Origin: Pectinatus sp.
GTDB taxonomy: Bacteria; Bacillota; Negativicutes; Selenomonadales; Selenomonadaceae
DNA: 30,046 nucleotides
NCBI GenBank assembly: GCA_020025135.1
Contig: JAHHSQ010000017.1
Coordinates: 1-30,046, forward strand
Direction of reading: 5' to 3'
A program made the position numbers and the translations under genes. Every line of letters begins with the position of its first letter. The stretch's first letter is position 1. Shown here piece after piece: positions 6,648 to 15,117 of this stretch. The notes beneath the pieces were generated by a model that worked only from the letters and a program-made list of their open reading frames with translations, did not search any database and was not told where the DNA came from.

Positions 6648-8230
6648 ATGAAAGAAATTGACTTCGTCCACATCATTCAAAAAGCACATGGCGAAGTTTA
6701 CATTGTTGGTGGTTGGGTGCGCGATAACTTAGCTAACCGCCCCCCCAAAGACAAAGATTACGTACTTTGCCACCTTGCAGAGAAAACCTTTATCAAACTT
6801 TTTCCCCACGCCGAAAAGGTGGGTAAAAGTTTTCCCGTCTATTTGCTCACTATTGACGGAAAAAAATGCGAAATTGCCTTTGCCAGAAAAGAGCGCAAAA
6901 TCGCAACCGGTTATAAAGGATTTCAAGCTATCACCCATCCTGAAATATCCATTACAGATGATTTAGCACGCCGAGATACGCGCATGAATAGCATTGCCTT
7001 GCGTCTTCCCCAAAAACAACTTATCGACCCTTATGATGGACAAAATGATATAAAAGCTCAACGCATCGATGCTACCTCTCACCACTTTTCCGAAGACCCT
7101 ATTCGCGCCTTGCGCGCGGCGCGCCAAGCAGCAGAATTAAATTTTTCTATCACTGACTACACCATTCAACAAATGCGTGCTTGTCAAAAAGAACTTGCTC
7201 TTGAACCAGCGGAAAGAGTTTTCAACGAAATAAAAAAAGTTCTTTCCACGCCTTCGCCTTCTCGTTTTTTTTCCTATCTTTTGCAAGCGGACTTATTGAC
7301 CACTGCTTTTCCAGAAATAGCTAAAGCCCAAAATCAGTATCCAGAGCATTTTTCCCACACATTAACCATTCTTGATTGAATAAATTCGGTCAACATATTC
7401 AGAAATGAGTATGTTAAATTAATAAATTATTACTGTCTTAATTGCTGGAACTCCCTAAAGATAACCACACTACAATACTAGCTTGAAAAATAGCTCGGCA
7501 TGAATGTAACGAAAGTAAAAACAAGCGGTTATATGGCATACGGTTAAATCCTAAGTGCTAGAAATGGGTAATCAGCAGCCAAACCTCGCAAAGAGGTAGG
7601 TTCAACGACTATTCCCCATGGGGAAGTACTCAAGAAGCGATAGCTTGAGGATATGGACAGACCTTAGCAAAGGATATTACTCTTTGTAGGATAAGATATA
7701 GTCTGTGCTTTGGTGAAAGCCAAAGAAGTTTTATTAAAACTGTATTGAAAGTAGCGTTTCAATGTGAACACAAAATCTCTGCTTCGAGATTTCAGCAATA
7801 TTGTAAGCATGCTCAAACTGACCTTATTGCTCGCTTTTCTTTGCTCTGCACTATTTTTCTCCCATTTCCCCATCCATTACAATTATTGACGAATTGGCAA
7901 GAACACATGCCCATTCCTAAACAATGGCAAAAGACAGCCCATTTTCTACTTTCACAGCCTTTGCCTATCTCTAAAATAACGCCAATTATCATTTTTTTAC
8001 TAGCCCTCGAAAAAAGCCCTTTTGTTTTAAACGATTACCAATTATTACAAACCTATCTTCAAACATCTCCCATCCCCTTATACTTAAAAAACGCTTCTGA
8101 AATCATAGAACTTTTGCATACTACTCCAAATTTCCCTCCAGAAATAAAGGGAAAGGAACGCGGTATATACATGCAACACTTCCGGGAAAATATACTCCGC
8201 AAAAATATTTTTTTATGGCAAGACAAGTAA
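6648..8230 (+). CDS. cca: CCA tRNA nucleotidyltransferase, split by a group I intron
   Basis: The enzyme adds or repairs the 3' CCA of tRNA from CTP and ATP. Exons 6648-7376 and 7796-8230 join to 1164 nt (387 residues). The catalytic head shows VGGWVRD (about 21-27), the metal-binding DKDYVL (about 36), ARRDTRMNSIAL (about 107-118) and EDPIRALRAARQAAELNF (about 146-163), all class II signatures. The junction HTLTILD-QYCKHAQ...LIARFSLL matches the usual spacing between LD and RF in HD-bearing CCA enzymes. Where the HD motif is expected (LLHDxGK), this protein has LLCTIFLPFPH, so the phosphohydrolase site is lost. Unspliced mRNA would stop right after the junction (TGA 7377). Confidence 0.9.
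7377..7795 (+). ncRNA. Group I intron 2 (in cca), no ORF
   Basis: A 419-nt group I intron. Q at 7570-7579, R at 7600-7613, S at 7693-7704, with P7 GACTA/TAGTC. P1 is the clearest of the four: exon end UUGAU pairs with guide GUCAA (7390-7394), four Watson-Crick pairs plus the terminal U.G. The guide directly precedes P2, CATAT...GTATG. P9-type hairpins CTTTGG/CCAAAG and ATTGAAA/TTTCAAT follow, then a further hairpin AAATCTC/GAGATTT before the 3' end CAG. The guide differs from introns 1, 3 and 4 exactly where the exon differs. It is the most diverged of the set in its peripheral helices. Confidence 0.92.
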
Positions 8231-8236
8231 TTTCAC

Positions 8237-8265
8237 TTGACAGCATTGACTACTTCTTATATAAT
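8237..8265 (+). promoter_or_regulatory. Consensus promoter of the ylxM-ffh operon
   Basis: TTGACA (8237-8242) and TATAAT (8260-8265) with a 17-nt spacer, a perfect housekeeping promoter starting 6 nt after the cca stop. Confidence 0.9.
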
Positions 8266-8285
8266 GTTTTTCGCAGGTGAGAAAT

Positions 8286-8630
8286 ATGTTAGAAGATTTT
8301 TTATACCTCAATAAGCTCTTTGATTTTTATGGCTCTCTCCTCACAGATAGACAACGTCAATGTTTGCAAATGTATTTATGTGAGGATATTTCGCTTTCGG
8401 AAATTGCCGATTATTTTTCCATTTCTCGGCAAGCTGCCTCCGACATCGTCAAGAGGTCATCTAATTTATTAAAAAAATATGAGAGTAAATTATCGCTTGC
8501 CCAAAAACAAGCTAATCGCAATATTAAGCTTCTCTCTATAACAGAGGAATTAGAAAAAGTAAATGCTAAATTAACTGACCCCCAACTACAGCAAATTACC
8601 ATGGATTTGCATAATTTAGCTGCTGAATAA
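8286..8630 (+). CDS. ylxM: YlxM family helix-turn-helix protein
   Basis: A 114-residue UPF0122/YlxM protein, which is almost always encoded just before ffh and is thought to modulate signal recognition particle components. A sigma-70 region-4-like HTH is visible at about 18-65 (LTDRQRQCLQMYLCEDISL, SEIADYFSISRQAASDIVKR), followed by a helical tail. AGGTGAG (8274-8280) supports ATG 8286 over the GTG at 8277. ffh follows after 16 nt. Confidence 0.92.
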   Translation: MLEDFLYLNKLFDFYGSLLTDRQRQCLQMYLCEDISLSEIADYFSISRQAASDIVKRSSNLLKKYESKLSLAQKQANRNIKLLSITEELEKVNAKLTDPQLQQITMDLHNLAAE

Positions 8631-8646
8631 GCAGGAAGGATAAAGA

Positions 8647-10014
8647 ATGATTTTTGAATCTTTAGCAGAAAAATTACAGACTACTTTCAAAAAATTGCGC
8701 GGTCATGGTAAATTAACACAAGACGATATCGACACAGCAATGCGCGATATTCGCATGGCTTTGCTTGAGGCCGATGTAAATTTCAAAGTAGTAAAAGATT
8801 TTATAAAAAGAATTAAAGAACGCGCTTTGGGTGCTGACATCTTAGAAAGTTTGACGCCAGCTCAAGCCGTTATCAAAATAGTTAATGAAGAGTTAACGGA
8901 ATTGATGGGGTCACAGGTAGCTCCTATCACCATTTCTCCTCAACCACCAACTATCATCATGTTAGTTGGGCTACAAGGGGCCGGCAAAACAACTACTGTC
9001 GGTAAATTAGGAAATTTGCTCAAAAAGCAGGGAAAACATCCCCTTTTCGTCGCTTGTGATATCTATCGTCCAGCGGCAATAAAGCAATTACAGGTTGTCG
9101 GCAAGGAATTAGATATTCCCGTTTTCGCTGAAACGGAAAGTAAAGATGCTGTTTCTATTGCCAAGCACGGTATCGACCGCGCCATATCGCATGCCAATGA
9201 CATTGTAGTCATCGATACGGCTGGTCGTTTACATATCGATGATGAACTCATGCAAGAATTACAAGAGATGAAAGAGGCCATTAACCCTCATGAAATTCTC
9301 TTAGTCGTAGATGCCATGACAGGACAAGATGTCGTCAACGCTGCTTCTGAATTTAATACTCGTTTGGGCCTTACTGGTATCATCTTAACTAAAATGGATG
9401 GTGATGCACGCGGTGGTGCGGCGCTCTCCGTCAAGGCTGTAACCGGTTGCCCCATTAAGTTTATTGGGATGGGCGAAAAATTAGACGCACTAGAATTATT
9501 CCACCCCGATAGAATGGCCTCTCGCATCTTAGACATGGGTGATGTTCTCTCCCTCATCGAAAAAGCGCAAGAAGCTTTTGATGAAAAAGAAGCTCAGAAA
9601 ATGGAGCGAGCAATCCGCAAGAATGAATTCGGTCTTGACGATTTTCTTTCTCAATTACAACAAGTCAAGAAACTAGGCTCCCTCGATAAAATTCTCGGCC
9701 TCTTACCTGGCATGAGTGGATTAAAGAAAAAGCTCGGCGATGTCGACCTCGATTTTCGCGATAATAAAGATATCGCCCATATCGAAGCCATCATCAAATC
9801 CATGACACCTGAAGAGCGAAAAAATACTGCCATCATCAATGGCAGTCGCCGTAAACGCATTGCCAACGGCAGCGGAACACGCGTGCAAGATGTCAATAAA
9901 CTTCTCAAACAGTTTAACGAGATGAAAAAGATGATGAAGAAAATGAATAAAATGAAAAAAAGCAAAAAAGGGTTTCCCAAGTTGCCAACTGGAAACTTTA
10001 AGTTACCATTTTAA
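8647..10014 (+). CDS. ffh: Signal recognition particle GTPase Ffh
   Basis: A 455-residue protein that binds signal sequences of nascent membrane and exported proteins together with 4.5S/scRNA, and docks with FtsY. N domain at 1-90; G domain with GLQGAGKTTT (about 107-116), DTAGRLHID (about 189), TKMDGDARGG (about 247) and GMGEKLDALELF. The C-terminal M domain (about 325-445) is Met- and Lys-rich, with GSRRKRIANGSGTRVQDVN for RNA binding and a MKKMMKKMNKMKK tail. AGGAAGG precedes the ATG. Full length. Confidence 0.98.
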   Translation: MIFESLAEKLQTTFKKLRGHGKLTQDDIDTAMRDIRMALLEADVNFKVVKDFIKRIKERALGADILESLTPAQAVIKIVNEELTELMGSQVAPITISPQPPTIIMLVGLQGAGKTTTVGKLGNLLKKQGKHPLFVACDIYRPAAIKQLQVVGKELDIPVFAETESKDAVSIAKHGIDRAISHANDIVVIDTAGRLHIDDELMQELQEMKEAINPHEILLVVDAMTGQDVVNAASEFNTRLGLTGIILTKMDGDARGGAALSVKAVTGCPIKFIGMGEKLDALELFHPDRMASRILDMGDVLSLIEKAQEAFDEKEAQKMERAIRKNEFGLDDFLSQLQQVKKLGSLDKILGLLPGMSGLKKKLGDVDLDFRDNKDIAHIEAIIKSMTPEERKNTAIINGSRRKRIANGSGTRVQDVNKLLKQFNEMKKMMKKMNKMKKSKKGFPKLPTGNFKLPF

Positions 10015-10054
10015 ATAAATCTTGTATTAATTCTCTATAAAGGAGGTGAATTAC

Positions 10055-10339
10055 ATGGCAGTTAAAATCCGTTTAAATCGTATGGGTGCTAAAAAGAATC
10101 CATTTTACCGCATCGTCGTTGCTGATTCCCGTTCTCCTCGCGACGGTAAATTTATCGAAATCATCGGCAATTATGATGTAAGCAGCAATCCTGCTAAAAT
10201 CACTATCGATGAAGATAAAGCTATCGATTGGATGAATAAAGGTGCACAACCTACCGATACAGTAAAATCATTGCTTAGCAAAAAAGGTATTATTGCTAAA
10301 TTTGCTGCTGCAAAAGCCGCAAAAAAGGCTAAGAAATAA
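10055..10339 (+). CDS. rpsP: 30S ribosomal protein S16
   Basis: A 94-residue small-subunit protein. The signature VKIRLNRMGAKKNPFYRIVV and ADSRSPRDGKFIEIIGNYD are diagnostic. AAAGGAGGTGA (10040-10050) is a near-perfect ribosome site for ATG 10055. It follows ffh by 40 nt in the usual Firmicutes order. Confidence 0.98.
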   Translation: MAVKIRLNRMGAKKNPFYRIVVADSRSPRDGKFIEIIGNYDVSSNPAKITIDEDKAIDWMNKGAQPTDTVKSLLSKKGIIAKFAAAKAAKKAKK

Positions 10340-10356
10340 GAAATGAGGTCATGATG

Positions 10357-10584
10357 ATGAAAGAGCTCATCGAACTTATTGCCAAATCAATAGTCGATGA
10401 CAGTGCCAGTGTCACTGTTACCGAAAAAGAAGATGGTTCTACTATCATTTATGAACTTTCTGTTGCAGCCGATGATATGGGTAAAGTTATTGGCAAACAA
10501 GGCCGAATAGCCAAAGCTATTCGCACTGTTGTAAAGGCAGTAGCGGCCCGTAAAAATAAAAAGGTTATAATCGAGATTATCTAA
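10357..10584 (+). CDS. khpA: KH-domain RNA-binding protein KhpA
   Basis: A 75-residue single-KH protein (YlqC/KhpA). The GxxG loop reads VIGKQGRIAKAIRTVVKA. It binds RNA, in other species with KhpB, and affects ribosome and cell-envelope functions. Three consecutive ATG codons (10351, 10354, 10357) follow GAGG at 10344-10347; the third has the best spacing, but any could serve. It lies 17 nt after rpsP, the conserved pairing. Confidence 0.95.
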   Translation: MKELIELIAKSIVDDSASVTVTEKEDGSTIIYELSVAADDMGKVIGKQGRIAKAIRTVVKAVAARKNKKVIIEII

Positions 10585-10589
10585 ACAAG

Positions 10590-10617
10590 GCGGCAAAGCA
10601 TTCTTTGCCGCTTTTTG
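10590..10617 (+). terminator. Intrinsic terminator after khpA
   Basis: GCGGCAAAG (10590-10598), loop CATT, CTTTGCCGC (10603-10611), then five T. It would separate ffh-rpsP-khpA from ylqD-rimM-trmD, or act as a partial attenuator, because no clear promoter is visible before ylqD. Confidence 0.92.
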
Positions 10618-10646
10618 TCTATCAATTTATCATTGAGGTGCCTATC

Positions 10647-11057
10647 ATGGAAAAAATCACTTTACAATGCCCTATTACTGTCAAAGCCAAAGTAACTGAA
10701 AAATTCAAAAAAGCTGTCTTAGAAAAACTGAATCATCAAATGGAACAAATTCAGGCTGAAATCGCTCATATTGAACAGGATATGAAGAAATTACTGGCTC
10801 AACAAGATACTAACGTGGATGTACAACAAGTTTCTATCATGTTGCAACAGATGGAACAGGAAAAACAAAAACGCTTCTCCTTCCTCTCTCAAACCAAGAG
10901 CCAGCTGGCAGAAACAGAAGAATTGGCCATCGGCTCTGAAGTGGTACAAGGAACAATGCAACATCTGCTCGAAGTAAAAGTTGGCGATGTTATGCCAGAA
11001 ATCATGAATACTGAAATTTTGGTGGAAGATGGAAAAATCATCGCAATTCGTGCCTAA
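10647..11057 (+). CDS. ylqD: YlqD family protein
   Basis: A 136-residue protein of the YlqD family, found between khpA and rimM in Firmicutes. Function unknown. A β-strand start (KITLQCPITVKAKVT) is followed by a long Gln/Glu/Lys-rich coiled coil (about 22-95) and a compact C-terminal part (VKVGDVMPEIMNTEILVEDGK). TTGAGGTG (10633-10640) supports ATG 10647. Its 3' end overlaps rimM by 29 nt. Confidence 0.85.
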   Translation: MEKITLQCPITVKAKVTEKFKKAVLEKLNHQMEQIQAEIAHIEQDMKKLLAQQDTNVDVQQVSIMLQQMEQEKQKRFSFLSQTKSQLAETEELAIGSEVVQGTMQHLLEVKVGDVMPEIMNTEILVEDGKIIAIRA

Positions 11058-11544
11058 CACCGAAGCCGTTATAATCGGAAAAATTGGCAAAGCACACGGC
11101 ATCAAAGGCGAAATGCGTCTCTTTCCTTTAACCGATTTTCCGGAACGGCTCTCCAAATTAAAAAAAGCTTATTTAAATGATAAGGCCGTCACTATTTCCG
11201 CTTTGCGAACCTCCAACAACTTCTTTATTATCAAGGTGGCTGGCATCGATTCACGAGAAACAGCTGAAAAATATAATGGGGCTTTTTTAACCATCGACAG
11301 GGACTCCCTCTCCCCCCTAAAAGCAGGAGAATATTATTATTTTGATATCATCGATTTAAATGTCTATGAAGGAAATACTCTCGTGGGAAAAATAAAAGAT
11401 ATCTTTAAAACCGGCAGTAATGATGTCTACGTCATCAAAGAATTAGACGGAAACGAATTGCTGCTTCCGGCCATTAAACGCTACGTCGAAAAAATAGACA
11501 TCGAAAATGGTCGCATCAATATCATTCGCCCCGAGATAATTTAA
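11029..11544 (+). CDS. rimM: Ribosome maturation factor RimM
   Basis: A 171-residue 16S rRNA processing factor that binds S19 during 30S head assembly. N-terminal RimM barrel (VIIGKIGKAHGIKGEMRLFP, FPERLSKLKKAYL) and C-terminal PRC barrel (YYYFDIIDLNVYEG, GKIKDIFKTGSNDVYVI, ELLLPAIKRYVEKIDIENGRI). ATG 11029 overlaps ylqD; the ribosome site GGTGGAAG is very close to it, so coupled initiation is likely. A GTG seven codons later is a less likely start. The stop shares one base with trmD. Confidence 0.96.
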   Translation: MEKSSQFVPNTEAVIIGKIGKAHGIKGEMRLFPLTDFPERLSKLKKAYLNDKAVTISALRTSNNFFIIKVAGIDSRETAEKYNGAFLTIDRDSLSPLKAGEYYYFDIIDLNVYEGNTLVGKIKDIFKTGSNDVYVIKELDGNELLLPAIKRYVEKIDIENGRINIIRPEII

Positions 11545-12275
11545 TGCACATAAATATTCTTTCTCTTTTCCCAGCAATGTTTTCCGGACCCTTGACAGAA
11601 AGCATGATAAAAAGAGCCATAGATAAAGATATTTTAAACATTGACATTGTCAACCCGCGAGATTACAGCACAGACAAGCATCATCATGTCGATGACGTTC
11701 CATTCGGTGGAGATGTCGGTATGCTCCTCAAACCAGAACCATTTTTCGCTGCCATGGAAGATATAAAAATACCAGGTCATGTCATCGCCATGGTACCAGG
11801 GGGAAAAGTTTTTAATCAAAAAAAGGCCTATGAATTAGCTCAATATCCTGCATTAACTATTCTCTGTGGCCATTATGAAGGTTTTGACCAGCGAATTTTA
11901 GATAATCTAGTAGATGAATGTATTTCAGTTGGCGATTTTGTCCTTACTGGCGGTGAATTGCCCGCTATGCTCGTCATCGATGCCGTGGCGCGTATGATTC
12001 CAGGTGTACTCGGCTCAGAAGAATCAGCCAGCCGAGACTCCTTCTACAATGGATTACTGAAATACCCACAATATACGAGACCACGACAATTTCGCAATCT
12101 ATCTGTTCCGGAAGTATTGCTTTCTGGCAATCATCAAAATATAGCCACCTGGCGCAGACGCGAAATGTTGCGAGTAACTTACGAAAATCGCCCTGATTTA
12201 TTAGAGAAAACCGTACTGACAGAAGATGATTATCTTCTCTTAGCGGAAATAAAAAACGATTGCCATTCTAAATAG
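11544..12275 (+). CDS. trmD: tRNA (guanine-37-N1) methyltransferase TrmD
   Basis: A 243-residue SPOUT (knotted) methyltransferase that makes m1G37 in tRNAs reading CNN codons, preventing +1 frameshifts. Signatures: INILSLFPAMF, PRDYSTDKHHHVDDVPFGG, LCGHYEGFDQR (about 109-119), SVGDFVLTGGELPAM, and YPQYTRP near residue 174. Typical length. The start overlaps the rimM stop as TAATG. Confidence 0.98.
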   Translation: MHINILSLFPAMFSGPLTESMIKRAIDKDILNIDIVNPRDYSTDKHHHVDDVPFGGDVGMLLKPEPFFAAMEDIKIPGHVIAMVPGGKVFNQKKAYELAQYPALTILCGHYEGFDQRILDNLVDECISVGDFVLTGGELPAMLVIDAVARMIPGVLGSEESASRDSFYNGLLKYPQYTRPRQFRNLSVPEVLLSGNHQNIATWRRREMLRVTYENRPDLLEKTVLTEDDYLLLAEIKNDCHSK

Positions 12276-12288
12276 TTTATGATAGAAT
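12260..12288 (+). promoter_or_regulatory. Promoter of rplS inside the trmD 3' end
   Basis: TTGCCA (12260-12265) and TAGAAT (12283-12288) with a 17-nt spacer. The -35 lies within the last trmD codons. Transcription would start near 12295, just before the leader structure. Confidence 0.65.
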
Positions 12289-12300
12289 GTTAAGGTATTA

Positions 12301-12340
12301 CAGTCGGTCCTCTGGCAGTAATTATGGCCATGAACGATTG
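12301..12340 (+). promoter_or_regulatory. Probable L19 (rplS) leader RNA structure
   Basis: CAGTCG (12301-12306) pairs with CGATTG (12335-12340) and encloses TGGC (12313-12316) paired with GCCA (12327-12330). A two-helix element immediately upstream of rplS, with its own promoter, matches the position and style of the autoregulatory L19 leader known in Firmicutes. The match to that family is inference from context and was not aligned. Confidence 0.55.
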
Positions 12341-12358
12341 ATTTAAGGAGGAAATTAA

Positions 12359-12700
12359 ATGAACATCATCCAAGCGTTAGAACAAGAACAGTTGAGAAAG
12401 GACATCCCTTCATTCAGAACAGGTGACACCGTACGCGTACACGTAAAAGTTGTCGAAGGTACTCATGAACGTATTCAGGTATTCGAAGGCGTTGTCATTG
12501 CTCGTCAGGGTAGCGGTGTAAAAGAAATGTTCACCGTTAGACGTATTTCTTACGGCATCGGCGTAGAACGTTCTTTCTTAGTTCATTCTCCGCGTTTAGC
12601 GAAAATTGAAGTTGTTCGTAGAGGTATTGTTCGCAGAGCAAAATTGTACTACTTGCGCAACCTCACTGGTAAAGCAACTCGTATTAAAGAAAAACGCTAA
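12359..12700 (+). CDS. rplS: 50S ribosomal protein L19
   Basis: A 113-residue protein at the subunit interface. Signatures: FRTGDTVRVHVKVVEG, RIQVFEGVVIARQGSG, TVRRISYGIGVERSFLVHSP and RRAKLYYLRNLTGKATRIKE. AAGGAGG (12344-12350) precedes the ATG. Confidence 0.98.
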   Translation: MNIIQALEQEQLRKDIPSFRTGDTVRVHVKVVEGTHERIQVFEGVVIARQGSGVKEMFTVRRISYGIGVERSFLVHSPRLAKIEVVRRGIVRRAKLYYLRNLTGKATRIKEKR

Positions 12701-12718
12701 TCATATACAGAAAAAGTT

Positions 12719-12750
12719 CACCGCTTGACAATGTCAAGTGGTGATTACTA
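12719..12750 (+). terminator. Hairpin between rplS and lepB (probable terminator)
   Basis: CACCGCTTGA (12719-12728) pairs with TCAAGTGGTG (12734-12743), including one G.T pair. The following ATTACTATTTTG is only moderately T-rich, so termination may be partial and lepB may be read through. Confidence 0.55.
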
Positions 12751-12767
12751 TTTTGCGGAGGTTTAAC

Positions 12768-13289
12768 ATGCAAAAATCTTTAGGCTCTGAAGTCAAAGAT
12801 TGGGTCATTTCAATTCTCATAGCTATTGCTTTAGCCCTTTTTATTCGCCACTTTATTGTTGAATTGTATGTTGTAGATGGACCTTCCATGCAACCAACCC
12901 TCTATACTGGCGAACGCTTAGTTGTAAATAAATTTGTTTACCATTTCCGCGAACCCCATCGCGGTGAAATAATCGTCTTCGAATATCCAAAAGACCACAG
13001 TCGCAATTTTGTCAAAAGAGTAATTGCCCTACCTGGTGATACCATTCAAATCGATAACGGTCACGTTTTTGTGAACGGTAAACTGCTCAATGAACCGTAT
13101 ATTTTGGATACCACTCTCGGCACTTATCCGTTGACGAAAATACCACCTGGACATATCTTCGTCATGGGTGATAATCGCAATAACTCTGAAGATAGCCGTT
13201 TTCCAGATGTCGGATTTGTCCCCTTTAATCTCATCGAGGGAAAAGCTGTTTTAGTCTTCTGGCCTCTAGATAAATTCCGTGTATTATAA
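12768..13289 (+). CDS. lepB: Signal peptidase I
   Basis: A 173-residue type I signal peptidase that cleaves signal peptides on the outer face of the membrane. One N-terminal membrane segment (about 12-32, VISILIAIALALFIRHFIV), catalytic Ser in DGPSMQPTL (about residue 42), catalytic Lys in NFVKRVIALPGD (about residue 84), and the GHIFVMGDNRNNSEDSR box near 130. GCGGAGG (12755-12761) supports ATG 12768. Short single-helix form, as in Gram-positive SipS types. Confidence 0.97.
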   Translation: MQKSLGSEVKDWVISILIAIALALFIRHFIVELYVVDGPSMQPTLYTGERLVVNKFVYHFREPHRGEIIVFEYPKDHSRNFVKRVIALPGDTIQIDNGHVFVNGKLLNEPYILDTTLGTYPLTKIPPGHIFVMGDNRNNSEDSRFPDVGFVPFNLIEGKAVLVFWPLDKFRVL

Positions 13290-13290
13290 G

Positions 13291-13326
13291 AAAAAGCTGA
13301 CAAAGAAGTTCTTTGTCAGCTTTTTT
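13291..13326. terminator. Bidirectional terminator between lepB and the membrane protein gene
   Basis: AAAAAGCTGACAAAG (13291-13305), loop AAGTT, CTTTGTCAGCTTTTT (13311-13325). A-rich and T-rich flanks make it function for both convergent genes: lepB ends at 13289 and the minus-strand gene at 13330. Confidence 0.92.
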
Positions 13327-13329
13327 ATT

Positions 13330-15117
13330 TTATTTATAAATAGCTATTATACCATTTACACCAAGATAAGCAGCCATAGAACGATTAACTGGATTATTTA
13401 AATCTTTATTTGGCTGTAAATCCATATTTCCATTATCATATAACATACTAAATCTTGTATTGCAAGGTATAATATAAATAGTTGCTATCTTACCTTGTTC
13501 TTTTGCCCGTTCAATCAATCTTAAATTTTCTTGATTTAATTGACTATAATTTTTTAATTGCACACTCGCTTGATGAAATAGCTTTGTACTTCCCATAACA
13601 AGAAAAATACACAAAATTACTGCACTATTTCTAATAGTCCGTTTATCAAAATCCAATTTTGTATAGAGAATACCAGCTGCAATTACCATCAAAACAACAC
13701 TACTCAAAACATTACGACCACCAAAAGTAACCGGAGATGCCGTCATAGCTAAAACTCCAATTATAGAAACAATTGCATACGGTAAAGCCTCTTTCCTATC
13801 TTGCCAATTCTCATTGTTAACATATAGTAGCATAAAGGTAAGAAAGGGGATGAACATAATTTTATATTCAAAAAGGGCATTTATATTGGTACGCAAATTA
13901 CTTAACAAATGATAATGGAAATGTGTGGCACGCACAAAATTCCCTGGTGCTCCCAAAAGAATACAAGCACCTATGAACGTTCCTATCAACCCTACCCACA
14001 TGTATATGGGTACTTTATGATTGCTTTGTTTTTCTAATAACATCAATAATATTGTAAAAACAATCATATCAATAGAAGTATTTTCATTTGTAATACCATT
14101 CGCCAAACTCAAGAAGAAAAACAAGAAAAGACAAATGTAATTATTATATATATTTTGGCCTTTATAGTACCTATAAAAAAATAGATAAATCAAATTTAAC
14201 ATGAGTGGATACATATAATTTGCCACACCTGTACGCCAAAGAAAATCTTGTCCATAACACGGTAAAAATACTAGCATAGAAAAATTGATAGCCAATAAAA
14301 CAACAAAATTTATTTTAAATCCACCAATGACATTGATATAAACCAGTAAAATAAATAGCAAATATGCTAAAGTATTTATTTTTACAAATAGTGATTTTTC
14401 TATGCTAGTAAACAAGAACGTCAATGCACTTCCCCATATTCTTCCAGACCACGAAAAATACATTATCTTTGTTTTATCAATAACTGACCTAATCAAATCT
14501 AAATTGATACTAGCGTGTTGCTGAATGGCAAAACCATAATCATCACCAGTCATAAATGAGTACATATTAAGTTTATACATACTATATCCAATAGCAAGCA
14601 ATCTGTTTTTGCCTATATGACAAAATTATCGTTCACATAAAAGTGCTACCTTTTATGCAGTTTTCTTTAGAACTTCTCTAGCTTTCACTAAAGTACAGAC
14701 TATATCTTATCCTTATCTAAAATATAAAAGACTTAGGCGAAACCACTTCGGTTAACAATCGCTTTTAACCTACTTCCCTCATGAGGAATAGTCGTTGAAC
14801 GTTCTCCTATTCGGAGCTTCGCTGCTGATTAGCAATTTATATAATAACTTAGGTTTTAACCAATATATCATCTGGCTATTTTTTTCTGCTTTCGCCACCA
14901 TCACATTTAGTTTTTTTAATCCTTATGTTGTGGTATAACCAGCTTTATGCCTTCCCAGCAATTCAATTTCTTCATCGCATAGAAAATCTATGACTACGTA
15001 CAAATTTCTCTATACGCTTACTAAGCTTAGCCATCATCAAATTAATGATTGAGTAAATTTAATAATAGTAAAATAGACATATTTTGATAATTTATTATTA
15101 TACATTTTATTTTCCAT
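13330..15117 (-). CDS. DUF6056-like polytopic membrane protein, split by a group I intron
   Basis: Two exons on the minus strand, 15117-15062 and 14602-13330, join to 1329 nt (442 residues). About ten hydrophobic helices are visible, with the motif FMTGDDYGF after the first helix. That fits the DUF6056 / GT-C-like membrane protein family, whose members are probable lipid-sugar glycosyltransferases; the Asp pair would face the extracytoplasmic side. With the predicted junction the first helix reads KYVYFTI-I-LLAIGYSMYK, an uninterrupted membrane segment. The start ATG (15117) has a G-rich run (15132-15138) about 14 nt upstream, so its ribosome site is only fair. A TTG at 14601 could open exon 2 alone but would remove the first helix. 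Substrate unknown. Confidence 0.75.
14603..15061 (-). ncRNA. Group I intron 3 (in the DUF6056-like gene), no ORF
   Basis: A 459-nt minus-strand group I intron, a close relative of intron 1. On the plus strand Q is at 14821-14830, R at 14787-14800 and S at 14697-14708. P2 is CGTATAGA-GAAA-TTTGTACG; against intron 1 it shows compensatory changes (A-U to G-C) and wobble swaps. P1 uses guide GUAAG directly before P2, pairing with exon UUAU (four pairs). P9-type hairpin CATAAAAG/CTTTTATG. The 3' end is CAG. An alternative 5' site 18 nt downstream, after CAATCATT, pairs with GATGATGG over seven bases and also keeps frame. I prefer the first because its guide position matches the other three introns. 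Confidence 0.87.

Noticed and set aside
9063..9980. Three minus-strand ORFs opposite ffh
   Set aside because: They are shadows of the conserved ffh coding frame, with no ribosome sites or family features.
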